Made by a program: the position numbers and the translations under genes
Shown here: in pieces, positions 24,219 to 31,682 of the stretch
Layout: the number at the start of each line of letters is the position of its first letter
Position numbering within the stretch: the stretch's first letter is position 1
Assembly (NCBI GenBank): GCA_934130165.1
Contig: CAKOXO010000004.1
Location: forward strand, 61,937 to 125,936
DNA from: an uncultured Bacilli bacterium
GTDB lineage: Bacteria > Bacillota_I > Bacilli_A > RF39 > UBA660
Length of the DNA: 64,000 nucleotides
Reading direction: 5' to 3'
Notes under the pieces: model-generated
Database searches by the model: none
Told to the model about the DNA's origin: nothing
Seen by the model: only the letters and a program-made list of their open reading frames with translations

Positions 24219-26015
24219 CTACTTTTCATTAGTTGATAGTATTGATAAAAATGCTTCTTGTGGTACTTCAACACTACCTATTTGTTTCATTCGTTTTTTA
24301 CCAGCTTTTTGTTTTTCTAATAATTTCTTTTTACGAGTAACGTCTCCACCATAACATTTTGCTAAAACATTTTTTCTCAATGCTTTAATATCAGTTCTAG
24401 CAATTATATGAGTACCAATTGCTGCTTGAATTGGGACTTCAAACATTTGACGAGGAATAATTTCTTTTAGTTTTTCAACTACTATCTTTCCTCTTTGATA
24501 TGCAAAATCCTTATGAACTATTACACTTAAAGCATCTACTATATCACCATTTAATAAAATATCCATCTTTACTAGATTACTTTCTCTATAACCTATTAAT
24601 TCATAATCAAATGAAGCATAACCTTTAGTATAACTTTTTAATTTATCAAAGAAATCATATACTATTTCTGACAAAGGAATTTCATAGTAAATAGTTACTC
24701 TATCTTCATCTAGGTAATCCATATTAATAAAAGTTCCTCTCTTATCTTGGCATAACTCCATAATAGGACCTATATACTCTTTTGGTGAAAAGATACTAGT
24801 TTTGACATAAGGTTCAAATGTTTTTGAAATAACACTCCTATCTGGCATTTTAGTTGGAGCATCTACTATTAACTTGGTTCTATCAGTAAGTAGCACTTCA
24901 TATATAACAGAAGGAGATGTTGCAATTAAATCTATTCCAAATTCTCTTTCTATTCTTTCTTCTATAATCTCCATATGAAGTAGTCCTAAAAAGCCACATC
25001 TAAATCCAAACCCTAAAGCTTTCGATGTTTCAGGTTCATAGGTTAATGAAGCATCATTCAATTTTAATTTCTCTAATGCCTCTCTTAGATCTTCAAATTT
25101 ATTAGACTCTATTGGATATAGTCCACAATAAACCATTGGTTTCATCTCTTTATATCCCGGTAGAGCTACTTTTGCTGGATTATCTTTAAGGGTTATTGTA
25201 TCCCCTACTTTAACACTTTCAATACTCTTAATTGAGGCATATAAATAACCAACTTCACCAGCTGATAAGCTTTCTACTTCTTTTTCTTTTGGAGTATCAA
25301 TACTTAAACCAACTACTTCATAACTAGAATTAGTCTCCATCATTAGAAAAGTATCCCCTACTTTTATTTTCCCATCCATTACTCTGATACTTGTAATAAC
25401 CCCTCTATATGGATCAAATACACTATCAAATATCAAAGCTTTTAACTCTTTGTTTGGATCTCCTGATGGAGCTGGAATATATTTAACAATTGCATCTAGT
25501 AAAGAATCAATTCCCTCTCCTGTTTTTGCACTAGTTAGAATTATTTCTTCTCTATCAAATCCTATATTTTCTAATTCTTCTATTACTTTATCCGGATCTG
25601 CATTTGGTAAATCTATCTTATTAATTACTGGAATAACTTTTAGGTTATTATCAAGAGCAAGATATAAGTTAGCAAGAGTTTGGGCTTCTATTCCTTGAGA
25701 TGCATCCACAACCAAAAGAGCACCTTCACATGCAGCCAAACTTCTTGAAACCTCATATGAAAAATCAACATGTCCAGGGGTATCTATTAAATGAAGATAG
25801 TATTCAGAGTTGTTATGTTTATATTTTATCTGCACAGCATTTAATTTAATTGTTATACCACGTTCCCTTTCAAGCTCCATATCATCTAAAATCTGTTCTT
25901 TTAACTCCCTTTTAGAAATTGCACCAGTACGTTCTAAGATTCTATCTGCTAACGTACTTTTACCATGATCAATGTGAGCAATTATACAAAAATTTCTAAT
26001 ATTTTCTTGTTTCAT
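24219..26015 (-). CDS. lepA: translation elongation factor 4 (LepA)
   Basis: This 598-residue GTPase back-translocates stalled ribosomes. G1 is AHIDHGKST, with ERGITIK in switch I, DTPGHVDFSYEV as G3, and NKIDLPNADP as G4. Domain order and length are normal for LepA, including the specific C-terminal domain ending near KKLLEKQKAGKKRMK. The ATG follows GGAGGCATCCT. It is placed as in Bacillus between the spoIIP-yqxA genes and hemW, although here a GT-C-like gene intervenes upstream and a SpoIIID-like gene intervenes before hemW. It looks intact. Confidence 0.95.
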   Translation of the reverse strand: MKQENIRNFCIIAHIDHGKSTLADRILERTGAISKRELKEQILDDMELERERGITIKLNAVQIKYKHNNSEYYLHLIDTPGHVDFSYEVSRSLAACEGALLVVDASQGIEAQTLANLYLALDNNLKVIPVINKIDLPNADPDKVIEELENIGFDREEIILTSAKTGEGIDSLLDAIVKYIPAPSGDPNKELKALIFDSVFDPYRGVITSIRVMDGKIKVGDTFLMMETNSSYEVVGLSIDTPKEKEVESLSAGEVGYLYASIKSIESVKVGDTITLKDNPAKVALPGYKEMKPMVYCGLYPIESNKFEDLREALEKLKLNDASLTYEPETSKALGFGFRCGFLGLLHMEIIEERIEREFGIDLIATSPSVIYEVLLTDRTKLIVDAPTKMPDRSVISKTFEPYVKTSIFSPKEYIGPIMELCQDKRGTFINMDYLDEDRVTIYYEIPLSEIVYDFFDKLKSYTKGYASFDYELIGYRESNLVKMDILLNGDIVDALSVIVHKDFAYQRGKIVVEKLKEIIPRQMFEVPIQAAIGTHIIARTDIKALRKNVLAKCYGGDVTRKKKLLEKQKAGKKRMKQIGSVEVPQEAFLSILSTNEK

Positions 26016-26047
26016 AGGATGCCTCCAAATCTATAATTTATTATAAC

Positions 26048-26070
26048 AAAAAACTTGGATTACTCCAAGC
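26048..26070 (-). terminator. rho-independent terminator after the DUF6020-type gene at 26.2 kb
   Basis: CTTGGA and TCCAAG with a four-base loop are followed on the minus strand by TTTTTTG. It lies in the 194-base gap before lepA; I see nothing else in that gap. Confidence 0.75.
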
Positions 26071-26209
26071 TTCTTCAATTTATTTATAAACTTTATTAAG
26101 AGTATTAAATAATTAAAGATAAAGTAACAATCATTCCTATGAGTATTTTCAAATAGAAGATATTTTTTTGCTATTACTTGAAACTTTTACATAATTCTAT
26201 CATCGTGGT

Positions 26210-27697
26210 TTAATCTTTTTTTATTTGGTTATTATATAATGCATAAACAATTAATGGATAAGTGCAAGTTATAGAAGGATAGGCAAAACGCATTTCATCG
26301 CCAGTTACAAGGCAGGATACTATGATTACATTAGATATTACTAATATGTAAGGTATAAATCTTCTTATACCATCAATACCCTTTCTTATAATTAAATATA
26401 TTGAAAATAATATTAAGAAAAGAGCACTTCCTAAATCTATAAATAAAAATTTTAATGGAGTTTTAAAAATAAAATTTGTATAATAGTAAACCCCATTATT
26501 ATTTTCTCTTGAATTATACTGAAAACAATAAAAACTTTTATAATGGTCTATTCTCCAATATATACTAGTAATTGCCAAATAGTTTTTTAAAGATAATTTA
26601 GGATTTTTTACCGCTAAATCTAGCCATATTCTTACTACATCTAATGAGATACTTTTTAACTTTTTTAAATTATCTGGGCAGTTAAACTTTATTTCATTAA
26701 AATACATATATTTACTATAATTTCCATTAAAACACTCTTTTTTAAAGATACTATATATTTTATCTTGATATTCTTTTTTAAATCCCTTTCCATGTTCTTC
26801 TATATATCTAATTTGATTCAATGGAACTCCTAACATTTCAGCTGTACCAATATTAGGTTTTACATTTAAAAAATTATATATAGGGCCGGTAATTATTACT
26901 CTAGCTGTTATAAATATAATAAAAAATGATACATAGAATTTCCTATATTTTTTATAAAAAATAATGAGTAATATCATCATTAATAAAAAATTAGCAATAC
27001 CATTATGTCTTATATATACCATAAAAAAGCACATAATAATAAATAATACTTTATTTTTAGTTTTAGAAATCCAATCACCTTTAGTTATCACAATTTCAAT
27101 TAAAAACATAGTTCCTACTAAAATAGTATAAGAAAACGGCACATCTTTTAATAGGCTTGACGTCATAACAAGAAAACTAGGATTTAAAACTATAAGTAAC
27201 AGTATAATTATAGTCATACCTATATTTAGAAAGTATTTTCTTAAAAAATAACTTAAATAAATTAAACATACATATATATATAATCCTTGAAATATTTTGC
27301 AAGAATAAAAACTATAATAAAAAATGGATGGCAATTTAACAAAGATAATTGTATATAAAAATGGATGCCAGTCACTATAAATTCCTCTAGCTAAAACATT
27401 CCATATACCAGTAAAATCTGTAGGATAGCAATTATTATTTGCTATTGAAAAAACAATGGCAATAACTATTATATATGTGTATATTGCAAACTCTATTAAT
27501 CTTATTTTTTTACTAGATTTAAATTTTATTTTATCAAGAAACTTTTGTATAAATAAAAATAAAATAAAAATTATAATTGTCCATGGAATAAATGAAAAAT
27601 ATCTAATTTCTCTATCATAACTAATACAAAATACAAAATATATAGCTAATAGAAGAAGTAATATATTGTTTAAATTAAATATTTTTTTTAGTTTCAT
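26210..27697 (-). CDS. multispanning GT-C-like membrane protein, DUF6020 type
   Basis: This 495-residue membrane protein has about a dozen helices and resembles the protein at 477-2222. A DFTGIWNVLARG element is followed by SDWHPFLYT in the first large loop, then LLKDVPFSY and VYIRHNGIANF. In the other copy these correspond to SYDAGTQ, YHPVIHT, TTTKDIIFSGLF and FRNNMFYAFL. The HP, KD and R-N residues are shared and may form the active site. It sits between the yqxA-like gene and lepA, a position empty in Bacillus, so it was inserted or gained. GAGGTGTGAT precedes the ATG. It probably modifies an envelope polymer. Confidence 0.6.
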   Translation of the reverse strand: MKLKKIFNLNNILLLLLAIYFVFCISYDREIRYFSFIPWTIIIFILFLFIQKFLDKIKFKSSKKIRLIEFAIYTYIIVIAIVFSIANNNCYPTDFTGIWNVLARGIYSDWHPFLYTIIFVKLPSIFYYSFYSCKIFQGLYIYVCLIYLSYFLRKYFLNIGMTIIILLLIVLNPSFLVMTSSLLKDVPFSYTILVGTMFLIEIVITKGDWISKTKNKVLFIIMCFFMVYIRHNGIANFLLMMILLIIFYKKYRKFYVSFFIIFITARVIITGPIYNFLNVKPNIGTAEMLGVPLNQIRYIEEHGKGFKKEYQDKIYSIFKKECFNGNYSKYMYFNEIKFNCPDNLKKLKSISLDVVRIWLDLAVKNPKLSLKNYLAITSIYWRIDHYKSFYCFQYNSRENNNGVYYYTNFIFKTPLKFLFIDLGSALFLILFSIYLIIRKGIDGIRRFIPYILVISNVIIVSCLVTGDEMRFAYPSITCTYPLIVYALYNNQIKKD

Positions 27698-27756
27698 ATC
27701 ACACCTCTATACTATAAAAATTATAGCATAGCGAAAAATGACAGTCAATTTATACT

Positions 27757-28077
27757 TTATTCATCAACAACTTTATTAACCTCACTAAATATAAATTTCA
27801 TCATTGAATCAAAGACTATTTCAATAGTATTAGATAAAAGTTTACCTCCTTTAGATAATTTATTATTATAATCATTTTCCTCTTTTAAATAATCACTTGC
27901 CTTAACTTTTTTACCATTTTTAATATCTTTTTCAAACTGTTTTACGGCCTTTTCTGTCAAAGTATTAGTTTTTCTATTTGAATATTCATAATAGCCCATT
28001 GCTTGTGTCATATACAGTGCAGTGTATAATATTATTAATGTAAAGATAACAATTCTTGCTATGTTTTTACCCTTCAT
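27757..28077 (-). CDS. yqxA: YqxA/DUF3679-position small membrane protein
   Basis: This 106-residue protein has one N-terminal helix (about 8-26) and a charged outside domain ending FSEVNKVVDE. It occupies the place of Bacillus yqxA (DUF3679) between spoIIP and lepA, has a similar size, and has a similar short GYYEYSN segment after the helix. Sequence similarity alone is weak, so the name rests on synteny. The ATG overlaps the end of spoIIP by eleven bases, and the downstream gene starts some 60 bases later. Function in Bacillus is not well defined. Confidence 0.5.
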   Translation of the reverse strand: MKGKNIARIVIFTLIILYTALYMTQAMGYYEYSNRKTNTLTEKAVKQFEKDIKNGKKVKASDYLKEENDYNNKLSKGGKLLSNTIEIVFDSMMKFIFSEVNKVVDE

Positions 28078-28990
28078 CTGTACTAATCACCTCCATAAAA
28101 CATTCACTAAATGCAAGGGTTGTATTTAAAACTTCATTAGTTGTATTATCCACTCCACCAATTTCTACAAGTATAGTATATTTGGAGTTATCTTGATTGT
28201 AGACTCCATTAACACCATCCCCTCCTTTTTCATATATTCCCTTGGATAGATTAGGATATTTTTCATTTAATTTATCATTAATTTTTGTGGTAAACTCCAA
28301 GTTTTCCTTATAATTTTTATTTTCTAATCCTATTAAAAAAACTATTTTTGCATATTTTTTATTTCCTATTTCAACTGTTGTTTTATCCCCTTTCAAAGAA
28401 TCTCTATGGACATCAATAAAATATTTTATAGATGGATACTTTGATTTACTGTCATCTAAATAGATTCTACTCGCATCATAACTTTTATAGTATCGCCAAT
28501 TATTATTGTTTAATATTTCCTTAATACTCCTTTCTTCAACTAAAGTATTAAAACTATTTTTATTAAAAACATCCTGTAATATGTAAGATGACATCATAAC
28601 ACTTGGACTAACCTCACTTTCAACAAAGGTCGATGATGCATATTTTTCTTCTTGATGAGTATTATATATGTATATCAAATAATCATTATTTTTATTATTT
28701 AATACCTTTTTAGATTTTTTAGGTACTAAATCATAGTAGCTAGTAGATAATAAATTAACGGGTGAGTAATTTTTTTTCACCTTATTAAAAACATTCTTAA
28801 AAATATTATTATCATATTGAATATCCGAAAGTAAAAACCTCACCAAGTTTTTATCACTGATTTTTATATTAGATTTTAAAAGTGTTTTAAATGTCGTAGT
28901 AACGCTTAAGAGGAATAGCACAACAAAAAGAAGAAGCTTATATTTAAATCTTCTTTTTTTTCTTACTTTGCTGATAAACTTTTTCTTCAT
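28067..28990 (-). CDS. spoIIP: stage II sporulation protein P (SpoIIP)
   Basis: This 307-residue protein has an N-terminal membrane helix (about 20-40) and an outer amidase/endopeptidase domain. Together with SpoIID, SpoIIP removes stem peptides and cleaves cross-links in septal peptidoglycan to allow engulfment. Motifs include IYNTHQEEKY (about 108), FIDVHRDS (about 195) and VEIGGVDN near the C-terminus, which supply the metal ligands and catalytic Glu. I start at ATG 28990 behind AGGTGAAGAGT. A GTG at 28999 is part of that site. It follows gpr by 38 bases, the order found in Bacillus, and is followed by the yqxA-like gene. Confidence 0.9.
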   Translation of the reverse strand: MKKKFISKVRKKRRFKYKLLLFVVLFLLSVTTTFKTLLKSNIKISDKNLVRFLLSDIQYDNNIFKNVFNKVKKNYSPVNLLSTSYYDLVPKKSKKVLNNKNNDYLIYIYNTHQEEKYASSTFVESEVSPSVMMSSYILQDVFNKNSFNTLVEERSIKEILNNNNWRYYKSYDASRIYLDDSKSKYPSIKYFIDVHRDSLKGDKTTVEIGNKKYAKIVFLIGLENKNYKENLEFTTKINDKLNEKYPNLSKGIYEKGGDGVNGVYNQDNSKYTILVEIGGVDNTTNEVLNTTLAFSECFMEVISTDEG

Positions 28991-29028
28991 ACTCTTCACC
29001 TATTAGAATAGTACTACTAAAAGTTATT

Positions 29029-30069
29029 TTAATTTGTCGTATTATATGATTTATGTAAAACTTTATTTATGGAATTAGCAATTAATAATGATAACTTTTC
29101 CATAATAAAATCTATTTCTTTGGGGGTGACCATCAAATTATAATCAATTGGAGATAATACCTCATATATTAATTTCTTTAAATCATCATCTTTTAAAGTT
29201 CCAACTATCCCTAAGATCTTTTCTCTATTTTCAAGGGATAATTCCCCTTCTTCATTTAAATAGTTTTGATGTAATTCATCAACGAACTTTAACTTTTTAT
29301 TGTCAAGATTTTCTAGTTTATAATTGAATTGTTTCATCATATATTTAAATGTATCAGAAACTATTGTAACAGCATCAACAATAGTTGGAACACCAATTGC
29401 AATAGTTGGTATATTAAAAGTTTTAGAATTCAATTCTTCTCTATTATTTCCAACTCCACTACCCGGCGCAATCCCAACATCTGTTATTTGAATAGTTTTA
29501 TTAACCCTTTCAATTGATGATGATGCAAGAGCATCTATTATTATTAAAAAATCAGGTTTAGAAACATTAACTACTCCTTCAATCAATTTTTTTGTTTCTA
29601 TTCCGGTAGTTCCAGTTACTCCAGGAGTAAAAGAAGAGGTATTTCTATATCCTTCTTCCACCTCACCTAAATCAAATAAATATCTAGTTACTAAAACATT
29701 TTCTATGCATTTAGGTCCTAGGCTATCAGGAGTTGATTTATTATTACCTAAACCTATAATTAAACATGAAGCATCATTACTTATTTTTAATTTTTCCATT
29801 AAATCTCTTATTTCATCTATAAGTACTTTTTCTACCTTTTTAAAATTATCTTTATCTGTTATATCTTTAAATGTAAGTGTCTTATAAATTCCATCTTTTC
29901 TTTTATATATTTCAGAACTTTTTTTATCAATTATAATTTCTTCTACACTAACATTATCAAACTCTTTTTTATAACTTTTAATATCACTATTATCAGAAGA
30001 AGTATCTATAGTATCTACTATCATATCTGTTCTTATATTTATATTTTTTAAATCTATTTCATGAGACAT
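29029..30069 (-). CDS. gpr: spore germination protease GPR
   Basis: This 346-residue aspartic-type protease degrades small acid-soluble spore proteins during germination. It shares long motifs with Bacillus GPR: IRTDMIVDT at the N-terminus, DASCLIIGLGN, TPDSLGP with a key Asp, FTPGVTGTTGIET, IIIDALASSS, and DVGIAPGSGVGNNREEL. It is expected to be made as a zymogen in the forespore. ATG 30069 has AGGTGATATAT directly upstream; a GTG at 30078 is in that site. It is divergent from rpsT and followed by spoIIP. The presence of gpr implies that SASPs exist elsewhere in the genome. Confidence 0.93.
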   Translation of the reverse strand: MSHEIDLKNINIRTDMIVDTIDTSSDNSDIKSYKKEFDNVSVEEIIIDKKSSEIYKRKDGIYKTLTFKDITDKDNFKKVEKVLIDEIRDLMEKLKISNDASCLIIGLGNNKSTPDSLGPKCIENVLVTRYLFDLGEVEEGYRNTSSFTPGVTGTTGIETKKLIEGVVNVSKPDFLIIIDALASSSIERVNKTIQITDVGIAPGSGVGNNREELNSKTFNIPTIAIGVPTIVDAVTIVSDTFKYMMKQFNYKLENLDNKKLKFVDELHQNYLNEEGELSLENREKILGIVGTLKDDDLKKLIYEVLSPIDYNLMVTPKEIDFIMEKLSLLIANSINKVLHKSYNTTN

Positions 30070-30112
30070 ATATATCACCTAATAATAATATTTACAAAAA
30101 TATCAATTTTAT

Positions 30113-30141
30113 TTGCATTTTTCTATATTTTTTGATAGAAT
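30113..30141 (+). promoter_or_regulatory. candidate sigma-A promoter of rpsT
   Basis: TTGCAT (30113-30118) and TAGAAT (30136-30141) are separated by 17 bases. They lie about 30 bases upstream of the rpsT start. Confidence 0.55.
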
Positions 30142-30171
30142 TAATGTGTTTACAAAAGTGAGGTGAAAAAG

Positions 30172-30435
30172 ATGCCAAATATTAAAAGTGCTAAGAAACG
30201 TGTTCGTTCTAATGCTAAAAAGGAAAAAGTTAATACTTATATAACTTCAAGTATGAGAACTGCAATTAAAAAATTTGAAAAAGAAGTTAAAGCTGGTAAC
30301 GTTGAAAATGCTAATAATAACTTAAATGTTGCTATTCAAAGAATCGATAAGGCTAAAAAAAGTGGTTTAATTCATCAAAATAAGGCTAGTCGTTTAAAAT
30401 CAAGATTAACAAAAGAAAAAAATGCTATGAAGTAA
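30172..30435 (+). CDS. rpsT: 30S ribosomal protein S20
   Basis: This 87-residue, very basic protein starts MPNIKSAKKRVRSNAKK and ends KASRLKSRLTKEKNAMK, both typical of S20 (MPNIKSAIKRVR...). I use the ATG at 30172 behind GAGGTGA; an upstream in-frame GTG at 30163 is inside that site. The gene is divergent from gpr, as in Bacillus, where rpsT lies next to gpr-spoIIP-lepA. A strong terminator begins within its last codons. It looks intact. Confidence 0.95.
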   Translation: MPNIKSAKKRVRSNAKKEKVNTYITSSMRTAIKKFEKEVKAGNVENANNNLNVAIQRIDKAKKSGLIHQNKASRLKSRLTKEKNAMK

Positions 30436-30454
30436 TGGAAGTTACTTCTTTTTT
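30429..30454 (+). terminator. rho-independent terminator after rpsT
   Basis: GAAGTAA and TTACTTC (7-bp stem, six-base loop) are followed by six Ts. The stem includes the rpsT stop codon TAA. Confidence 0.85.
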
Positions 30455-30483
30455 ATGCTATAATGTATCCTAGGTGAATAGTA

Positions 30484-31401
30484 ATGATTAAGAAAATTTT
30501 AGTAACTGGTATATTATTAATAGTTTTTGGTGTAACACTACTCTACAAAGATCAAATCTTAAAAACTTATTATGATTACTTTGTAAAAGAAACTAGAGAA
30601 GTTAAATTAAGTAGTAATGAAAAAAATAAATACTATAGAGATTATGACTTTCTATATGTTCAAAATACAACTAATTTTAAACCTAAAAATAAGCAAGATT
30701 TACTAAATATAATTTATACTGTTTTAAATTCTGGCAAAACAAAATTCACATTTTATTGCCCAGAAGAATATAAAAGTTGTCTACCTGATGTAAAGAGTCT
30801 TGCAAAGGATCAGGTAACCCTATCAAATATAAATAACTATGTTCATCCATATAACAGTTTTAAAAATATATCAACACAAACTGATACTTTAGGAACTGTA
30901 ACATTAAATATTGAAAAAGCATACTCTGATACTGATATCAAATTAATTGAAGAAACCGTTAAAAATATTGAAAGTCAAATATTTGATTCTAATTTATCTA
31001 CCGAAGATCAAATTAGAAAAATACATGATTATATAATAGATAATGCTAAATATGATTCTAACAGAACTGATAATAATGTTATTGAATATAAATCTGACAT
31101 TGCTTATGGACCTCTTCTTGAAGGTTATGGAATATGTGGTGGATATTCAGATGCTATGGCAATATTTTTAAATGATTTAGGAATAAAAAATTATAAAGTT
31201 TCAAGTGCAGCACACGTTTGGAATGCTGTTGAATTATATAATAACTGGTATCACTTAGACTTAACTTGGGATGATCCAGTAACAAATACTGGAGTTGATT
31301 TATTAGAAGATAAATTTTTCCTTATATCAACTGAACAACTCCAAACTCAAGAACCATCACAACATAATTTTGATTTAAATGTTTATAAAGAGTTTTCTTA
31401 A
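30484..31401 (+). CDS. membrane-anchored transglutaminase-like domain protein
   Basis: This 305-residue protein has an N-terminal helix (about 4-21) and an outside C-terminal domain. The transglutaminase triad is visible: Cys in EGYGICGGYSDAM (about 219), His in SSAAHVWNAVEL (about 243) and Asp in YHLDLTWDDP. It is likely an extracytoplasmic peptidase or cross-linking enzyme, but bacterial members are functionally varied. TAGGTGAATAGT precedes the ATG. It has a terminator of its own, so it is probably monocistronic. A second transglutaminase-like gene lies at the left edge of the window. Confidence 0.8.
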   Translation: MIKKILVTGILLIVFGVTLLYKDQILKTYYDYFVKETREVKLSSNEKNKYYRDYDFLYVQNTTNFKPKNKQDLLNIIYTVLNSGKTKFTFYCPEEYKSCLPDVKSLAKDQVTLSNINNYVHPYNSFKNISTQTDTLGTVTLNIEKAYSDTDIKLIEETVKNIESQIFDSNLSTEDQIRKIHDYIIDNAKYDSNRTDNNVIEYKSDIAYGPLLEGYGICGGYSDAMAIFLNDLGIKNYKVSSAAHVWNAVELYNNWYHLDLTWDDPVTNTGVDLLEDKFFLISTEQLQTQEPSQHNFDLNVYKEFS

Positions 31402-31418
31402 TACTCTTTATTTTTTTA
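31387..31418 (+). terminator. rho-independent terminator after the transglutaminase gene
   Basis: AAAGAGT and ACTCTTT pair around a nine-base loop that contains the stop codon, followed by ATTTTTTT. Confidence 0.8.
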
Positions 31419-31420
31419 AT

Positions 31421-31443
31421 AAAAAAACTGCTATTTCTAGCAG
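31421..31443 (-). terminator. rho-independent terminator after the small gene at 31.5 kb
   Basis: CTGCTA and TAGCAG with a GAAA loop are followed on the minus strand by seven Ts. It ends transcription of the 55-residue gene. Confidence 0.8.
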
Positions 31444-31458
31444 AAAAACTATATAGTT

Positions 31459-31626
31459 TTATTCCATATTTTCTAATTTATTCATCATTTTACTAGCTGC
31501 ATTCTTAGCAGCACATTTGATATCTTCTATAGCATCTGGATTTTTCTTCTTATACATCATCCAAGATGCAAAACCTGTCCCAACAATAGCAGTCATGGCT
31601 AAGGCTTTTTTTGTATTTTTATTCAC
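31459..31626 (-). CDS. small hydrophobic-N-terminus protein, 55 residues
   Basis: A 55-codon frame starts with GTG at 31626, four bases after AGGTGA, and reads VNKNTKKALAMTAIVGTGFA, then SWMMYKKKNP and an acidic-basic helix ending MMNKLENME. It has one short membrane segment (about 8-25) flanked by lysines and a Cys near 38. It has its own terminator and is the only explanation I can find for the 280-base space between convergent genes. It recalls small YtxH-like single-helix proteins. Function is unknown. Confidence 0.6.
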   Translation of the reverse strand: MNKNTKKALAMTAIVGTGFASWMMYKKKNPDAIEDIKCAAKNAASKMMNKLENME

Positions 31627-31682
31627 ATTATCACCTCACTAGAAAATATGTGGTACTTTGTACCATTATTATTATGAGGTTT

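Noticed and set aside
30070..30112. Sigma-F/G promoter upstream of gpr
   Set aside because: GCAAA and AATATTA are 19 bases apart and miss key bases; the match is no better than chance in this AT-rich DNA.
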